NCBI GenBank assembly: GCA_964579845.1
Contig: CAZOHC010000017.1
Location: forward strand, 1 to 23,087
DNA length: 23,087 nt
Reading direction: 5' to 3'
Source: CAZOHC01 sp964579845
GTDB lineage: Bacteria; Patescibacteriota; Microgenomatia; Levybacterales; UBA12049
The position numbers were made by a program, and so were the translations under genes. The notes beneath the pieces were generated by a model, which saw only the letters and a program-made list of their open reading frames with translations, searched no databases and was not told the DNA's origin. Of this stretch, positions 4,694 to 12,986 are shown in pieces; the first letter of the stretch is position 1, and each line of letters begins with the position of its first letter.

Positions 4694-5874
4694 AACAGAG
4701 CGTTGCGATAAAAATACTTGATCAAACCTCACTGGAAACTGCTCAGAAGTACTGGATAGAGCTTGAAAAGCGCGTAGAAAACGTTCCGCTTGTCTGTACG
4801 TGGGATTGGGTCTCCACTTGGATTAAACACTTCGGTGACATTGTTCCATATTGGTTTTGTGTCGGATTTGTCGATGATAACGTTGTCGGGATTGCTATGG
4901 TCACGAACGAAACTACCCGATGGCTACCTTTTCCTGTCAATGCGTACCATCTCGGAACACAGGGTGAGCCGCTTAAGGACTGGATCCACATGGTTAATAA
5001 TAATGTCTTAACGCTTGAGCCATACTATGAAGAATATGTGAGGTCACTGACTACGACGATTATGGAAAACTTTACCTGGGAAGAGTTTCTGTTCGATGAT
5101 ACGGATAAGGATTTCTCCGAAACGGTACTTAAACATATTTCCGGCCGGAACATGAGCATTCATCGCGTGGTTGAGTCATGTTATTTTGTCAATTTGAAAA
5201 AAATTAGAGATGAGAAAAAAACAGTCATGGAAAGCTTTACCCGCGACACGAGATATCAGATAAAAAGGAATCTGAAAGAATTTAATGATTTGACTGTTGA
5301 GTATGCAGAGACACTACATCAGGCAGTTTCTATTTTCAAAGAATTGAGGGAACTTCAGGAAGCTTCATTTCAGAAGAAAGGGAAGAGAAGTCCGTTTTTA
5401 TCAGAGAGATTTACAAAGTTTCATACCGAGACCATAAAAAAGCTTCTTCCGAAGCAAAATGTCATTCTCTTCCGCGTACGAAGTAAGAAATTCGGGACAC
5501 TTGGTTGTTTTTATCTCTTCCGGGATAATGATATCGCATTCGGATATCTCTGCGGACTGCAGGATTTCAGCTCGTATCCGATCCAAACGATTAACCCGAA
5601 GCGGCTGAAACCGGGATTTGTTCTGCATGCACTCTGTATGGAAGCGTGTCTGAAACGCGGTGTTAATGAGTATAATTTCTCCGTCGGGAATGAGCCATAT
5701 AAAAAAGAATTCGCGACTGAGATCAGAGAAATGGTGACACTAAAACTGCAGAAAAATATGAAAGCAAAAATACGGGAGACGTTATTCGAGACGTATATAA
5801 GAATCGAAGAAGAACGAAGATTCAGCGCTCTGTTAAAGCCTATCTATGGTGTGTATCGAATATTGAACAGGTAA
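4690..5874 (+). CDS. FemAB/CelD-type GNAT acyltransferase
   Basis: The 394-residue cytoplasmic protein fits the BioF2-like/CelD acetyltransferase group (double GNAT fold). Visible marks are the N-terminal W-rich stretch CTWDWVSTWIKHFG (36-49), RYQIKRNLK (188-196), the central helix with FKELRELQEASFQKKGKRS, and the C-terminal YNFSVGNEPYKKEFA block that recurs in this family. Members are usually found near exopolysaccharide or surface-sugar genes and are thought to acylate sugars, lipids or peptides. The acceptor here is unknown. It overlaps the monooxygenase by ATGA, so the two are likely co-translated. Its TAA abuts the stop of convergent trhO with no bases between. Confidence 0.8.
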   Translation: MKQSVAIKILDQTSLETAQKYWIELEKRVENVPLVCTWDWVSTWIKHFGDIVPYWFCVGFVDDNVVGIAMVTNETTRWLPFPVNAYHLGTQGEPLKDWIHMVNNNVLTLEPYYEEYVRSLTTTIMENFTWEEFLFDDTDKDFSETVLKHISGRNMSIHRVVESCYFVNLKKIRDEKKTVMESFTRDTRYQIKRNLKEFNDLTVEYAETLHQAVSIFKELRELQEASFQKKGKRSPFLSERFTKFHTETIKKLLPKQNVILFRVRSKKFGTLGCFYLFRDNDIAFGYLCGLQDFSSYPIQTINPKRLKPGFVLHALCMEACLKRGVNEYNFSVGNEPYKKEFATEIREMVTLKLQKNMKAKIRETLFETYIRIEEERRFSALLKPIYGVYRILNR

Positions 5875-6792
5875 TTATGGATTAACCGTTGATGTATTTT
5901 GGCTGCTTCGCAGATACGCTTCTTTACACTCCGGTTTGCAGAATGAGAATCCTGTTTCCGGGTCTTTACATGCTTCACAACTGATGTAGTGATAGTGGCA
6001 GACATCATACTCACAGTTAACGTAAGTATCAGTAGACACGCCGCAATGCATACATGATCCCACAATTTCATGCTCAGGTGCATCAGTGTTAAATCCAATT
6101 GTTAACCGCTTATCAAAGACATAGAGTTTTCCTTTGAAATATGTATTCGGATATTTCTCCATATACGTTTGGATACCGTCTTTCAGCTGATAAACATCAC
6201 GAAAACCATTCTCAACCAGAAAGCCGGATGCTTTCTCACATCTGATTCCGCCGGTACAGACAGTGACGACAGTCTTATCTTTGAGGTGTGCGAGTTTCGG
6301 TAACACTTCCTGCAGATTAAAGAAATGATTCAGCCCGGAAGGAATAAAATTCTCAAAATACCCTGACGCATACTCGAAGTCGTTTCGCATGTCGACCAGA
6401 TAGAATTCCCGTTTTTCTTCAAACCAGGTATGGAGCTCATCTGCTGAGATATACTTACCGGTAACTCGGTTCGGATTCAGATCAGGCATTCCGGCTGTCA
6501 CGATCTCAGGCCTGGTTCTAACTGATAACTTCGGAAAGGCATCGCCTGTTCCTGTACTTCGTTTATAAGACATTCCTCGGAAATACGGCGACTTTTCCAT
6601 GCTCTGAATATACTTTTCAGTATGCTCTCTCGTCCCTTCGACCGTTCCGTTTATGCCCTCTTTTGCAACGATGATACGACCTTTGAGGTTAAGTGATCGA
6701 CAAAGCTCACGCTGTTCTTCGCGGACTGCATCAGGATCGGGGAGTGTGACGTATTTATAGTAGAGTAGTACCTCAAACGCTTGGTGATTCAT
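5875..6792 (-). CDS. trhO: tRNA uridine(34) hydroxylase, rhodanese family
   Basis: The 305-residue protein matches TrhO (YceA), which forms 5-hydroxyuridine at wobble U34 of tRNAs using oxygen. An N-terminal acylphosphatase-like domain (about 1-95, with KEGINGTVEG at 44-53) is followed by a rhodanese domain with active-site loop CTGGIRCEK (C179) and a C-terminal Cys-rich metal-binding region with eight cysteines (247, 250, 260, 265, 272, 275, 285, 289). Domain order and catalytic Cys are intact. ATG 6792 lies exactly 6 nt after a TATAAT box, so the transcript is predicted leaderless; no Shine-Dalgarno exists. It is a single gene divergent from the glycan island. Confidence 0.93.
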   Translation of the reverse strand: MNHQAFEVLLYYKYVTLPDPDAVREEQRELCRSLNLKGRIIVAKEGINGTVEGTREHTEKYIQSMEKSPYFRGMSYKRSTGTGDAFPKLSVRTRPEIVTAGMPDLNPNRVTGKYISADELHTWFEEKREFYLVDMRNDFEYASGYFENFIPSGLNHFFNLQEVLPKLAHLKDKTVVTVCTGGIRCEKASGFLVENGFRDVYQLKDGIQTYMEKYPNTYFKGKLYVFDKRLTIGFNTDAPEHEIVGSCMHCGVSTDTYVNCEYDVCHYHYISCEACKDPETGFSFCKPECKEAYLRSSQNTSTVNP

Positions 6793-6798
6793 GGCTAG

Positions 6799-6807
6799 AT
6801 TATACCA
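6799..6807 (-). promoter_or_regulatory. Extended -10 promoter of trhO
   Basis: Minus-strand TGGTATAAT (6807-6799) is an extended -10 element, with no good -35 seen. The predicted start is the A of the trhO ATG at 6792. Confidence 0.7.
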
Positions 6808-6830
6808 TATAGATCGAGGTTATAAGGTTT

Positions 6831-6921
6831 AAAAAGTTTGTAAAGTTCATAAAGTCGGAATGAAAAAGAAATTGCGCCAGCAAAAACACTGCATTATCAA
6901 CTTTATAACTTTACGAACATT
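6831..6921. repeat. 9-nt-phased AAAGTT repeats forming a long dyad
   Basis: The left arm reads AAAGTTTGT AAAGTTCAT AAAGTC (from about 6833), three units at 9-nt spacing. The right arm (6900-6921) is its imperfect inverse, ACTTTATA ACTTTACG AAC, again 9-nt phased. The arms are about 20 nt long, separated by about 44 nt, and lie between the divergent trhO and GT2 promoters. They could be a multi-site operator or a cruciform/hairpin element. Confidence 0.6.
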
Positions 6922-6941
6922 AAAAAAACTAATTTGGCTCG

Positions 6942-6970
6942 TTAACATCATACCTGAGTTATAGTATAAT
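6942..6970 (+). promoter_or_regulatory. Promoter of the first glycan-island GT2 gene
   Basis: TTAACA (6942-6947), a 17-nt spacer and TATAAT (6965-6970) match 11 of 12 positions. The predicted start at 6977 is the G of the GTG start codon. This is the best candidate for the main promoter of the island. Confidence 0.82.
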
Positions 6971-6976
6971 CATGGT

Positions 6977-7732
6977 GTGAAAGATGTCTATGTAAGTGTC
7001 GTAATTCCCTGTTACGACGAGATGGCGAACCTGCAAAAAGGAGTGCTGCAGAAAGTAAAATCGTTTCTGGAACAACAGAAATATTCCTATGAAGTCGTTA
7101 TTGTTGATGACGGCTCAGGTGACGGGAGTGTTGAGTATATTGAAAAATTTTGCCGCGGACATAAGACTTTTTCCATCGTTAAAAACCCTCATACCGGTAA
7201 AGCAGGAGCGGTCACAACAGGCATGTTGGCAGCAAAAGGAAAATATATTCTGTTCACTGATATGGATCAGGCGACACCGATTGAGGAAATCGATAAGCTA
7301 CTCCCACACTTAGAAGATTCTTTTGACATCGTGATCGGATCTCGGGCAGGAATTCGTAAAGGAGCACCGTTTATCAGGTTGTTTATCTCCAAAGCGAACA
7401 TTATCTTACGGAAAATTATCGTCGGTCTCCCATCCATCTCTGACACGCAGTGCGGGTTTAAAATGTTTAAGCATGATCCATCCCATAAACTTTTTACCAA
7501 AGTAAATAAAATTCATAAAGGATTTAAAGCAATCTCCTCATCCAGTGTCTCGTCCGGTTTTGATGTCGAACTATTATATTTAGCAGAGGCTATGGGGTAT
7601 ACGATTAAAGAAGTTCCTGTGCAGTGGCTCTACGTTGAGACGAGGAGAGTCAATCCGATAAAAGATTCAATTGATGGTGTCCGTGATCTGATCCGTATCA
7701 GAATGAATATCCTGCGGGGAGTATATAAATAG
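6977..7732 (+). CDS. GT2 polyprenyl-phosphate glycosyltransferase (ALG5/DPM1-like)
   Basis: A 251-residue GT-A fold protein that should transfer a hexose from a nucleotide sugar to a polyprenyl phosphate on the inner membrane face. It shows SVVIPCYDE (7-15), VDDGSGDGS (43-51), KAGAVTTGMLAAKG (75-88) matching the ALG5-type block, and the metal-binding DMD (95-97). It later has SDTQCGFKMF and the amphipathic C-terminal part, without the two C-terminal membrane helices of CsbB-type enzymes. The GTG start coincides with the predicted transcription start. Such enzymes feed lipid-linked sugars to GT-C transferases, which fits the neighbours. The sugar is not readable from sequence. Confidence 0.88.
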   Translation: MKDVYVSVVIPCYDEMANLQKGVLQKVKSFLEQQKYSYEVVIVDDGSGDGSVEYIEKFCRGHKTFSIVKNPHTGKAGAVTTGMLAAKGKYILFTDMDQATPIEEIDKLLPHLEDSFDIVIGSRAGIRKGAPFIRLFISKANIILRKIIVGLPSISDTQCGFKMFKHDPSHKLFTKVNKIHKGFKAISSSSVSSGFDVELLYLAEAMGYTIKEVPVQWLYVETRRVNPIKDSIDGVRDLIRIRMNILRGVYK

Positions 7733-7735
7733 TCC

Positions 7736-7856
7736 GGAAAATTCAGAATACTCGGTGAACCGGAATGTCAGTTGGCCGGAAAATCAGATGATCTGAAATA
7801 CCGACTACCCGATCTTCTGATGGACTGAGTTGACTGAAGGTTCCGGAAAGAAAATT
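7736..7856 (+). other. Structured intergenic region with CCGGAA repeats
   Basis: No gene is seen between the GT2 stop and the next ATG. CCGGAA recurs four times, three of them followed within a few bases by TCAG. TCAGAT-G-ATCTGA (7784-7796) is a perfect dyad, while TCAGATGATC (7784-7793) could instead pair with GATCTTCTGA (7811-7820) at 9 of 10 positions. AGTTGG and CCGACT flank the first dyad. The alternatives suggest a switching RNA structure or a protein site. No U-tract follows, so it is probably not a terminator. Confidence 0.4.
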
Positions 7857-9044
7857 ATGTTTCGATTTCGTTTTGTCCGCTTTGTAATAGGAGGGTACCT
7901 TTGCTTTATTTTTCTTTTATTTCTGTACTCTTTTACACAGATTGACCTCTCACTTACGCTCTCTCAAGCATCTTTTTTTCAGACCGTCCAGCAAGCATTT
8001 CAGTATATCGGTTATTTTAACAGACCGCTTTCAGCGCAGATATTTTTCTTCCTCATTATCGGTCTTTTTATCTTTTACACCCTGATTCTTGAATGCATAA
8101 AGAAACAAAGACTGACACAGAAGCAGGTGCTGGTTACTGTTTGTATCGCGACGATGCTTCTCACAGTTTCATACAATGCTTTTTCTTATGATTTGTTTAA
8201 TTACATCTTTGATGCAAAAATATTTACCGCATACGGAGAGAATCCGTACCTCAAAAAAGCTCTGGATTTTCCGAATGATCCGATGTTGTCGTTTATGCGT
8301 TGGACACATCGAACGTATCCGTACGGTCCGCTTTGGCTCGGGATATCTGTTCCGATTTCGTTCCTGGGGATGCAGGTATTTACGTTAACCTTCGGACTCT
8401 TTAAGTTGCTCATGGCAATCTCATTCCTGGGTACGGTGTATTTTCTCTATAAAATCCTAAAGGAAGTGAAGCCGGATCAAGCTCTGCTCGGCACGGCCTT
8501 TTTCGCGCTCAGTCCACTTGTTCTTATCGAAAGCGTGCTGTCTGCTCATAATGACATCGTGATGATGATGGTAGCAATGGTTGCGGTCTATTTTTTGGTA
8601 AAAAAGAAGTTTCTTCCGGCATTTGTACTACTCATTCTCTCAATCAGCATAAAATTCGCCACCATTTTTCTGTTGCCGGTGTTTCTCATCGTATGGTACA
8701 TGGCGCGTACCGGTAAAAAAATAAACTGGGATAGTATGTTCGGCTGGATGCTTATCCTCAGCATCTGCGCAGTTGTCGCAGCCTCGATCAGGACGAATTT
8801 TCAGCCGTGGTACCTCCTCTACATTCTGCCGATAAGTGCATTATTAGCAGATAGAAAATATATTGCCTCACCCGTAACACTTATCTCGGTTACGGCACTT
8901 TTTAACTATGTTCCGTTTCTCTACACCGGAAATTGGGATCCTCCCATCCCACAGATTCTGAACAATCTGAATATTGCCTCAGTGATCACTGCCGTTATCC
9001 TGTTTTTGATACTTTTTAAGCTGCAGAAGAAAAAAACAGTCTAG
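7857..9044 (+). CDS. GT-C membrane glycosyltransferase, GT87-like
   Basis: The 395-residue polytopic protein has about ten to eleven hydrophobic segments. The block SYDLFNYIFDAKIFTAYGENPYLKKA followed by RTYPYGPLWLG is typical of GT87-type mannosyltransferases that use polyprenyl-phosphate sugars on the outer membrane face; the acidic residue early in the first long loop is the expected catalytic position in the GT-C fold. A TTG at 7830 extends the frame by nine codons, but ATG 7857 precedes a basic MFRFRFVRF segment typical of a membrane-protein start and was chosen. No Shine-Dalgarno or nearby -10 is visible, so it is probably read through from the upstream GT2 gene, its likely donor synthase. 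Confidence 0.75.
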   Translation: MFRFRFVRFVIGGYLCFIFLLFLYSFTQIDLSLTLSQASFFQTVQQAFQYIGYFNRPLSAQIFFFLIIGLFIFYTLILECIKKQRLTQKQVLVTVCIATMLLTVSYNAFSYDLFNYIFDAKIFTAYGENPYLKKALDFPNDPMLSFMRWTHRTYPYGPLWLGISVPISFLGMQVFTLTFGLFKLLMAISFLGTVYFLYKILKEVKPDQALLGTAFFALSPLVLIESVLSAHNDIVMMMVAMVAVYFLVKKKFLPAFVLLILSISIKFATIFLLPVFLIVWYMARTGKKINWDSMFGWMLILSICAVVAASIRTNFQPWYLLYILPISALLADRKYIASPVTLISVTALFNYVPFLYTGNWDPPIPQILNNLNIASVITAVILFLILFKLQKKKTV

Positions 9045-9047
9045 TGC

Positions 9048-9056
9048 TGTTATAAT
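9048..9056 (+). promoter_or_regulatory. Extended -10 promoter before the PMT-like gene
   Basis: TGTTATAAT is an extended -10 element with no clear -35. The predicted start at about 9063 lies one base before ATG 9064. It sits in the 19-nt gap after the preceding stop, so it would be an internal island promoter. Confidence 0.6.
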
Positions 9057-9063
9057 GTTGAGT

Positions 9064-10566
9064 ATGCTCAAACACATAAAACAGAAAGAAATACTTCCAT
9101 GGATTCTGCTGCTTGGTGGCTATCTCCTAACCCGATTTTACAACTTGCTCCTGTTGCCGCTATTTACTGATGAGTCCATTTATATTTACTGGGCAAAAGT
9201 GATCTCATCGACACATTCACAGTGGTTTATTTCACTGACTGATGGAAAACCGCCGCTTTTGATCTGGATGATATCGTTCTTCCTCAGCCTTTTTCCTGAT
9301 GATTGGTATCTATTAGCGGGTAGGTTGCCTTCCGTCTTTGCAGGATTGATCGCATTAATCGCGATTACGAAAACAGCAGAGCTTCTTTTTTCATCACGTA
9401 GAGCGGGAATCATCGCAGGAATTCTCTACATCTTCTGTCCGATGACGCTTTTCTATGACCGGATGGCACTTTTTGATTCGATGTTAACTGCAATGCTTCT
9501 GGTCTCTGTATACTTCGCACTCCGAACAGGAAAAGAAAGAGAGCTGAAAGATGCCGTGTTGTGGGGATTTTTCCTCGGTCTTGCCTTCCTCTCAAAGCCG
9601 ACTGCACTGGTTTTCCTTCCGTTAACTATTTTGGCAGCAGGTATGGGCATGCCGTTCCCGAAGTTGAGAATGAAATGGCAAAAAATCTCCGTACTTTCAG
9701 TGCTTGCTATACTGATCGGTTATGGCATTAATAGCATGCAGCGAATCTCAAGTGCATACCCGGCTATGGTTCGAAAAAACCAACAATTCCAACAGCCGCT
9801 TTCGGAATTGCTAAGTAACCCCTTTGCGCTGACATTCGGTAATCTCCAAGGTTTTTTCGGCTGGATGAGTGCATACTTTACCGTGCCGTTTTTTCTCTTC
9901 GGTATCGGAGCTTTCTGTTATGGTCTACTCAAAAAACCTCGAGTATCATTGTTACTCGTTATTCTCTGGTTTGTTCCGCTTCTGGCTTTGGCGACCGTCG
10001 GACGCGAAATCTTTCCCAGATACATATTGATCGTTGTTCCTTATTTTCTTATCATGGCAGCGTACGCTATTGATAAGTTACTACAGGTAAAAGGCATAAA
10101 AAAATATGCGACATTCAGCTTTCTTTTTCTCCTCCTGCTACCGCTCATCGGGTTTAATTACTATCTCCTGACTGATCCGCCTGAAGCGCCGCTCCCGATT
10201 GCGGAAGCGAATCAATATATTCTCGAACATCCATCCGGGTATGGTTTGGCAGAAGTATATGGCTTTATCAGGCATGAGTCACAACATGAAAAAGTGACAG
10301 TCGTGACCCAGGGAACGTTCGGATTATATCCCTATGCCTTTTATCTTGAATTCTGGGGTGATCCGAATGTTGCGATACTTCCGAAATGGCCGCTTGATTC
10401 ACTTGATCAGGAAATTTATGATGCCAAAAGACGCGGAAAAGTCTTCGTCATTCTCAAAGAACATGAAACCGTTCCGCAGGCGCTTCCGCTTCGGACTGTT
10501 TTTTCAGCTGAGAAGCCGGGAGGAGCATATCCTATCCTGGTTACGACACTTGATGATACCCCATGA
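9064..10566 (+). CDS. PMT/ArnT-type GT-C glycosyltransferase
   Basis: The 500-residue polytopic protein belongs to the dolichyl-phosphate-mannose-protein mannosyltransferase/ArnT superfamily. The first extracytoplasmic loop carries the acidic pair in TDES (D36, E37), which is the catalytic motif, and then DGKPPLLIW (60-68), another hallmark. About eleven to twelve membrane segments are followed by a soluble C-terminal part from about residue 375. It should move a sugar from a polyprenyl-phosphate donor to a lipid, glycan or protein on the outside. The frame opens at ATG 9055, but that codon lies in the -10 box; ATG 9064 fits the predicted transcription start. The stop overlaps the next ATG. 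Confidence 0.87.
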   Translation: MLKHIKQKEILPWILLLGGYLLTRFYNLLLLPLFTDESIYIYWAKVISSTHSQWFISLTDGKPPLLIWMISFFLSLFPDDWYLLAGRLPSVFAGLIALIAITKTAELLFSSRRAGIIAGILYIFCPMTLFYDRMALFDSMLTAMLLVSVYFALRTGKERELKDAVLWGFFLGLAFLSKPTALVFLPLTILAAGMGMPFPKLRMKWQKISVLSVLAILIGYGINSMQRISSAYPAMVRKNQQFQQPLSELLSNPFALTFGNLQGFFGWMSAYFTVPFFLFGIGAFCYGLLKKPRVSLLLVILWFVPLLALATVGREIFPRYILIVVPYFLIMAAYAIDKLLQVKGIKKYATFSFLFLLLLPLIGFNYYLLTDPPEAPLPIAEANQYILEHPSGYGLAEVYGFIRHESQHEKVTVVTQGTFGLYPYAFYLEFWGDPNVAILPKWPLDSLDQEIYDAKRRGKVFVILKEHETVPQALPLRTVFSAEKPGGAYPILVTTLDDTP

Positions 10567-12986
10567 TGCACGCACGATTGACTCGATTATTGAGAAAACA
10601 TTATCCTGTTATTGTCTTTATCCTCGTTTTTTTGTTTATCTTTCGAAAGGTTTTTTTAAACGGACTGTATCCGTACCCCGGTGACTTACTTGTTTCTTTT
10701 TTCTTCCCGTATTCCGGTGGGGGGTGGGAAGGGTATCGTGAGTTTATAACCCATAAAGAATTCATCGCATCTGACGTCGTTAGGCAGATTTATCCCTGGA
10801 GAATGCTGGCGATGGATCTACTACGAAACGGTGAATTGCCCCTCTGGAATCCGTATGCTTTCTCAGGCACACCGCTTTTGGCGAACCTTCAATCTGCAGT
10901 GTTCTATCCGGTGAACATACTCTTTTTTATATTCGGAGATAAACTCGCCTGGATAATGTACATTCTTCTGCAGCCGGTATTGGCATGTTGGTTCATGTAT
11001 GTGTTCCTGAGAAGTCTCAACCTGGAGCGGCTTTCTGCACTCTTTGCAGGTATTGCGTACGGTTTTATCGGATATGTCATGATCTGGTTTGAGCTAGGTG
11101 TAGTGGGGCACACGGCCGTATGGCTTCCGCTCAGTCTGTTCGGTATTACACGGTTTAGTGATACGAAGAGATTATCGTATCTCTTGGTATCGGTTATTGC
11201 TCTTGCTTGCTCGTTACTGGCAGGGCATGTACAGACGGCTGTCTACATATTGATCGTCACTGCTTTTTACTACGTATTTGTAACGTGGAAAAGGTTCTCC
11301 TGGCAGAAGACTTTTTTATATTGTTCAGTTTTGCTTTTAGCTTTCGGTCTCGCTGCGATTCAGCTCGTTCCGAGTTTCGAACTCCTTCAGCTATCAGCTC
11401 GAAATGCTGAAACATCTGCTGAGGTATTTTATCGGATGCAACTTCCTTTTTCACACTTTGCACTACTGTTTGCTCCTGATTTTTTCGGCAATCCGGCAAC
11501 CAATAATTTTTGGGGAATTGACTATAACGAGTTTCTGAGTTTTGTAGGAGTAACTGCACTGGTTTTTTCCTGTATCGGAATCTTTCATTACGTCGGTGAT
11601 CGTGTTGTTCGGTTTTTTCTCGGAGTAGGTCTTCTGGCATTGCTTTTGGCACTTCCTACACCACTATCAGGTGCGTTGCAGCTGTTTCAGGTTCCGGTTC
11701 TCGGTACGGGTATTCCGGCTCGATCCCTCTTTTTATTTGAATTTTCGCTTGTTGTTCTCTCCGGTTATGGAGTACAGGCGGTTATCCAAAGAAAAAAAAT
11801 ATCATTTCTTCCGATAATGATCGTCGGAATCATTTATATTTTTTTATGGATGATTGTTCTCTTTCACTCGTTTTATAACTCGGATACTCAGCTGATTTCT
11901 CATTTGACAGTTTCGAAAAGAAACCTCATTCTTCCGACAGCGACCTTCCTTACAGTCTCTCTTCTGCTCTTTGCCCTCCGCTTTAGAGTTGCTCTATCAT
12001 ATCTCGTTCTGTTTCTTTGCATAGGTCTGGCGGCATTTGAATATTCATATCAATTTTATAAATACTTGCCGTTCTCTCCTGGCACATATATGTTTCCATC
12101 CCATCCCTTAGTTAATTACTTACGAGATCAGACTCCACCTGATCGTGTGTATGGTTATGATACTGCCCGATTTGAAACAAATTTCCCGACTGAATGGCGG
12201 GTATTCTCGCCTGAAGGATATGACCCATTATATATAAGACGGTATGGGGAGTTAATGCATAGTGCTCATACGCTCGCATCGACGCGGCTCGTTCCGAGAT
12301 CCGATGCGAGCTTTGAGCATTCACTCCCGATCGTTGATTCGAGAGAAAAAAGAATGCTTTTGAATATGCTGGGGGTTAAGTATGCAGTTGATAAAAATGA
12401 TCTTTTCCGATCTGAGTGGGAACCTGAGACAGATAGATTCCCCAGTGAACGGTTTGAGCTGATCTGGCAAGAGGGGAAATGGAAAGTTTACGAAAATAAA
12501 GAAGTGCTACCCAGGGCGTCTGTCTACTATGACTGGAGCATTGAGTATGATGATAGCCGAAGTCTTGCCATATTGTTTGATGAATTCCCATACCGGACTG
12601 AGTTACTACTCTCTGAGCAACCGTCGTTTGTCGCGTCTGGCTCATCAGAGATTACTCCGGCAGTGATAACATCATACAGTGCCGGTTCGGTGACGATCAC
12701 TGCAGATGCGAAAGCAGACGGTATGTTACTTATTACAGATGCATGGTATCCCGGGTGGAATGCATATGTGGACGGAAGAAAAGAGAAGGTATATCAGGCA
12801 AACTATGCCTTACGTGCTGTACCGCTTAGAAAAGGCACTCATGAGATTATAATGAAGTTTGAGCCGATGAGTTTTACCATTGGAGCAGGTATTACCGCTT
12901 TCTCTCTTATACTCCTTTTCGGATTATTTCTGTATGATAGGCGGTTATCTCGCAATGTTTATGCTAAAAAACATACGAAAAAATAA
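10563..12986 (+). CDS. YfhO-family membrane glycosyltransferase
   Basis: The 807-residue protein matches the YfhO family. The first outer loop has DVVRQIYPWR (71-80) and WNPYAFSGTPLLANLQ (95-110), then FYPVNILFFIFG, a strong family block. Multiple membrane segments run to about residue 500, followed by an extracytoplasmic C-terminal domain with the DAWYPGWNAYVDG and ALRAVPLRKGTHEI blocks and a last membrane helix. In Bacillus, YfhO works with a GT2 polyprenyl-phosphate sugar synthase to glycosylate teichoic acid outside the membrane. By analogy this one probably transfers a lipid-linked sugar to a surface glycan. It begins within the previous stop (ATGA); ATG 10566 is an equally possible start. 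Confidence 0.9.
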   Translation: MMHARLTRLLRKHYPVIVFILVFLFIFRKVFLNGLYPYPGDLLVSFFFPYSGGGWEGYREFITHKEFIASDVVRQIYPWRMLAMDLLRNGELPLWNPYAFSGTPLLANLQSAVFYPVNILFFIFGDKLAWIMYILLQPVLACWFMYVFLRSLNLERLSALFAGIAYGFIGYVMIWFELGVVGHTAVWLPLSLFGITRFSDTKRLSYLLVSVIALACSLLAGHVQTAVYILIVTAFYYVFVTWKRFSWQKTFLYCSVLLLAFGLAAIQLVPSFELLQLSARNAETSAEVFYRMQLPFSHFALLFAPDFFGNPATNNFWGIDYNEFLSFVGVTALVFSCIGIFHYVGDRVVRFFLGVGLLALLLALPTPLSGALQLFQVPVLGTGIPARSLFLFEFSLVVLSGYGVQAVIQRKKISFLPIMIVGIIYIFLWMIVLFHSFYNSDTQLISHLTVSKRNLILPTATFLTVSLLLFALRFRVALSYLVLFLCIGLAAFEYSYQFYKYLPFSPGTYMFPSHPLVNYLRDQTPPDRVYGYDTARFETNFPTEWRVFSPEGYDPLYIRRYGELMHSAHTLASTRLVPRSDASFEHSLPIVDSREKRMLLNMLGVKYAVDKNDLFRSEWEPETDRFPSERFELIWQEGKWKVYENKEVLPRASVYYDWSIEYDDSRSLAILFDEFPYRTELLLSEQPSFVASGSSEITPAVITSYSAGSVTITADAKADGMLLITDAWYPGWNAYVDGRKEKVYQANYALRAVPLRKGTHEIIMKFEPMSFTIGAGITAFSLILLFGLFLYDRRLSRNVYAKKHTKK

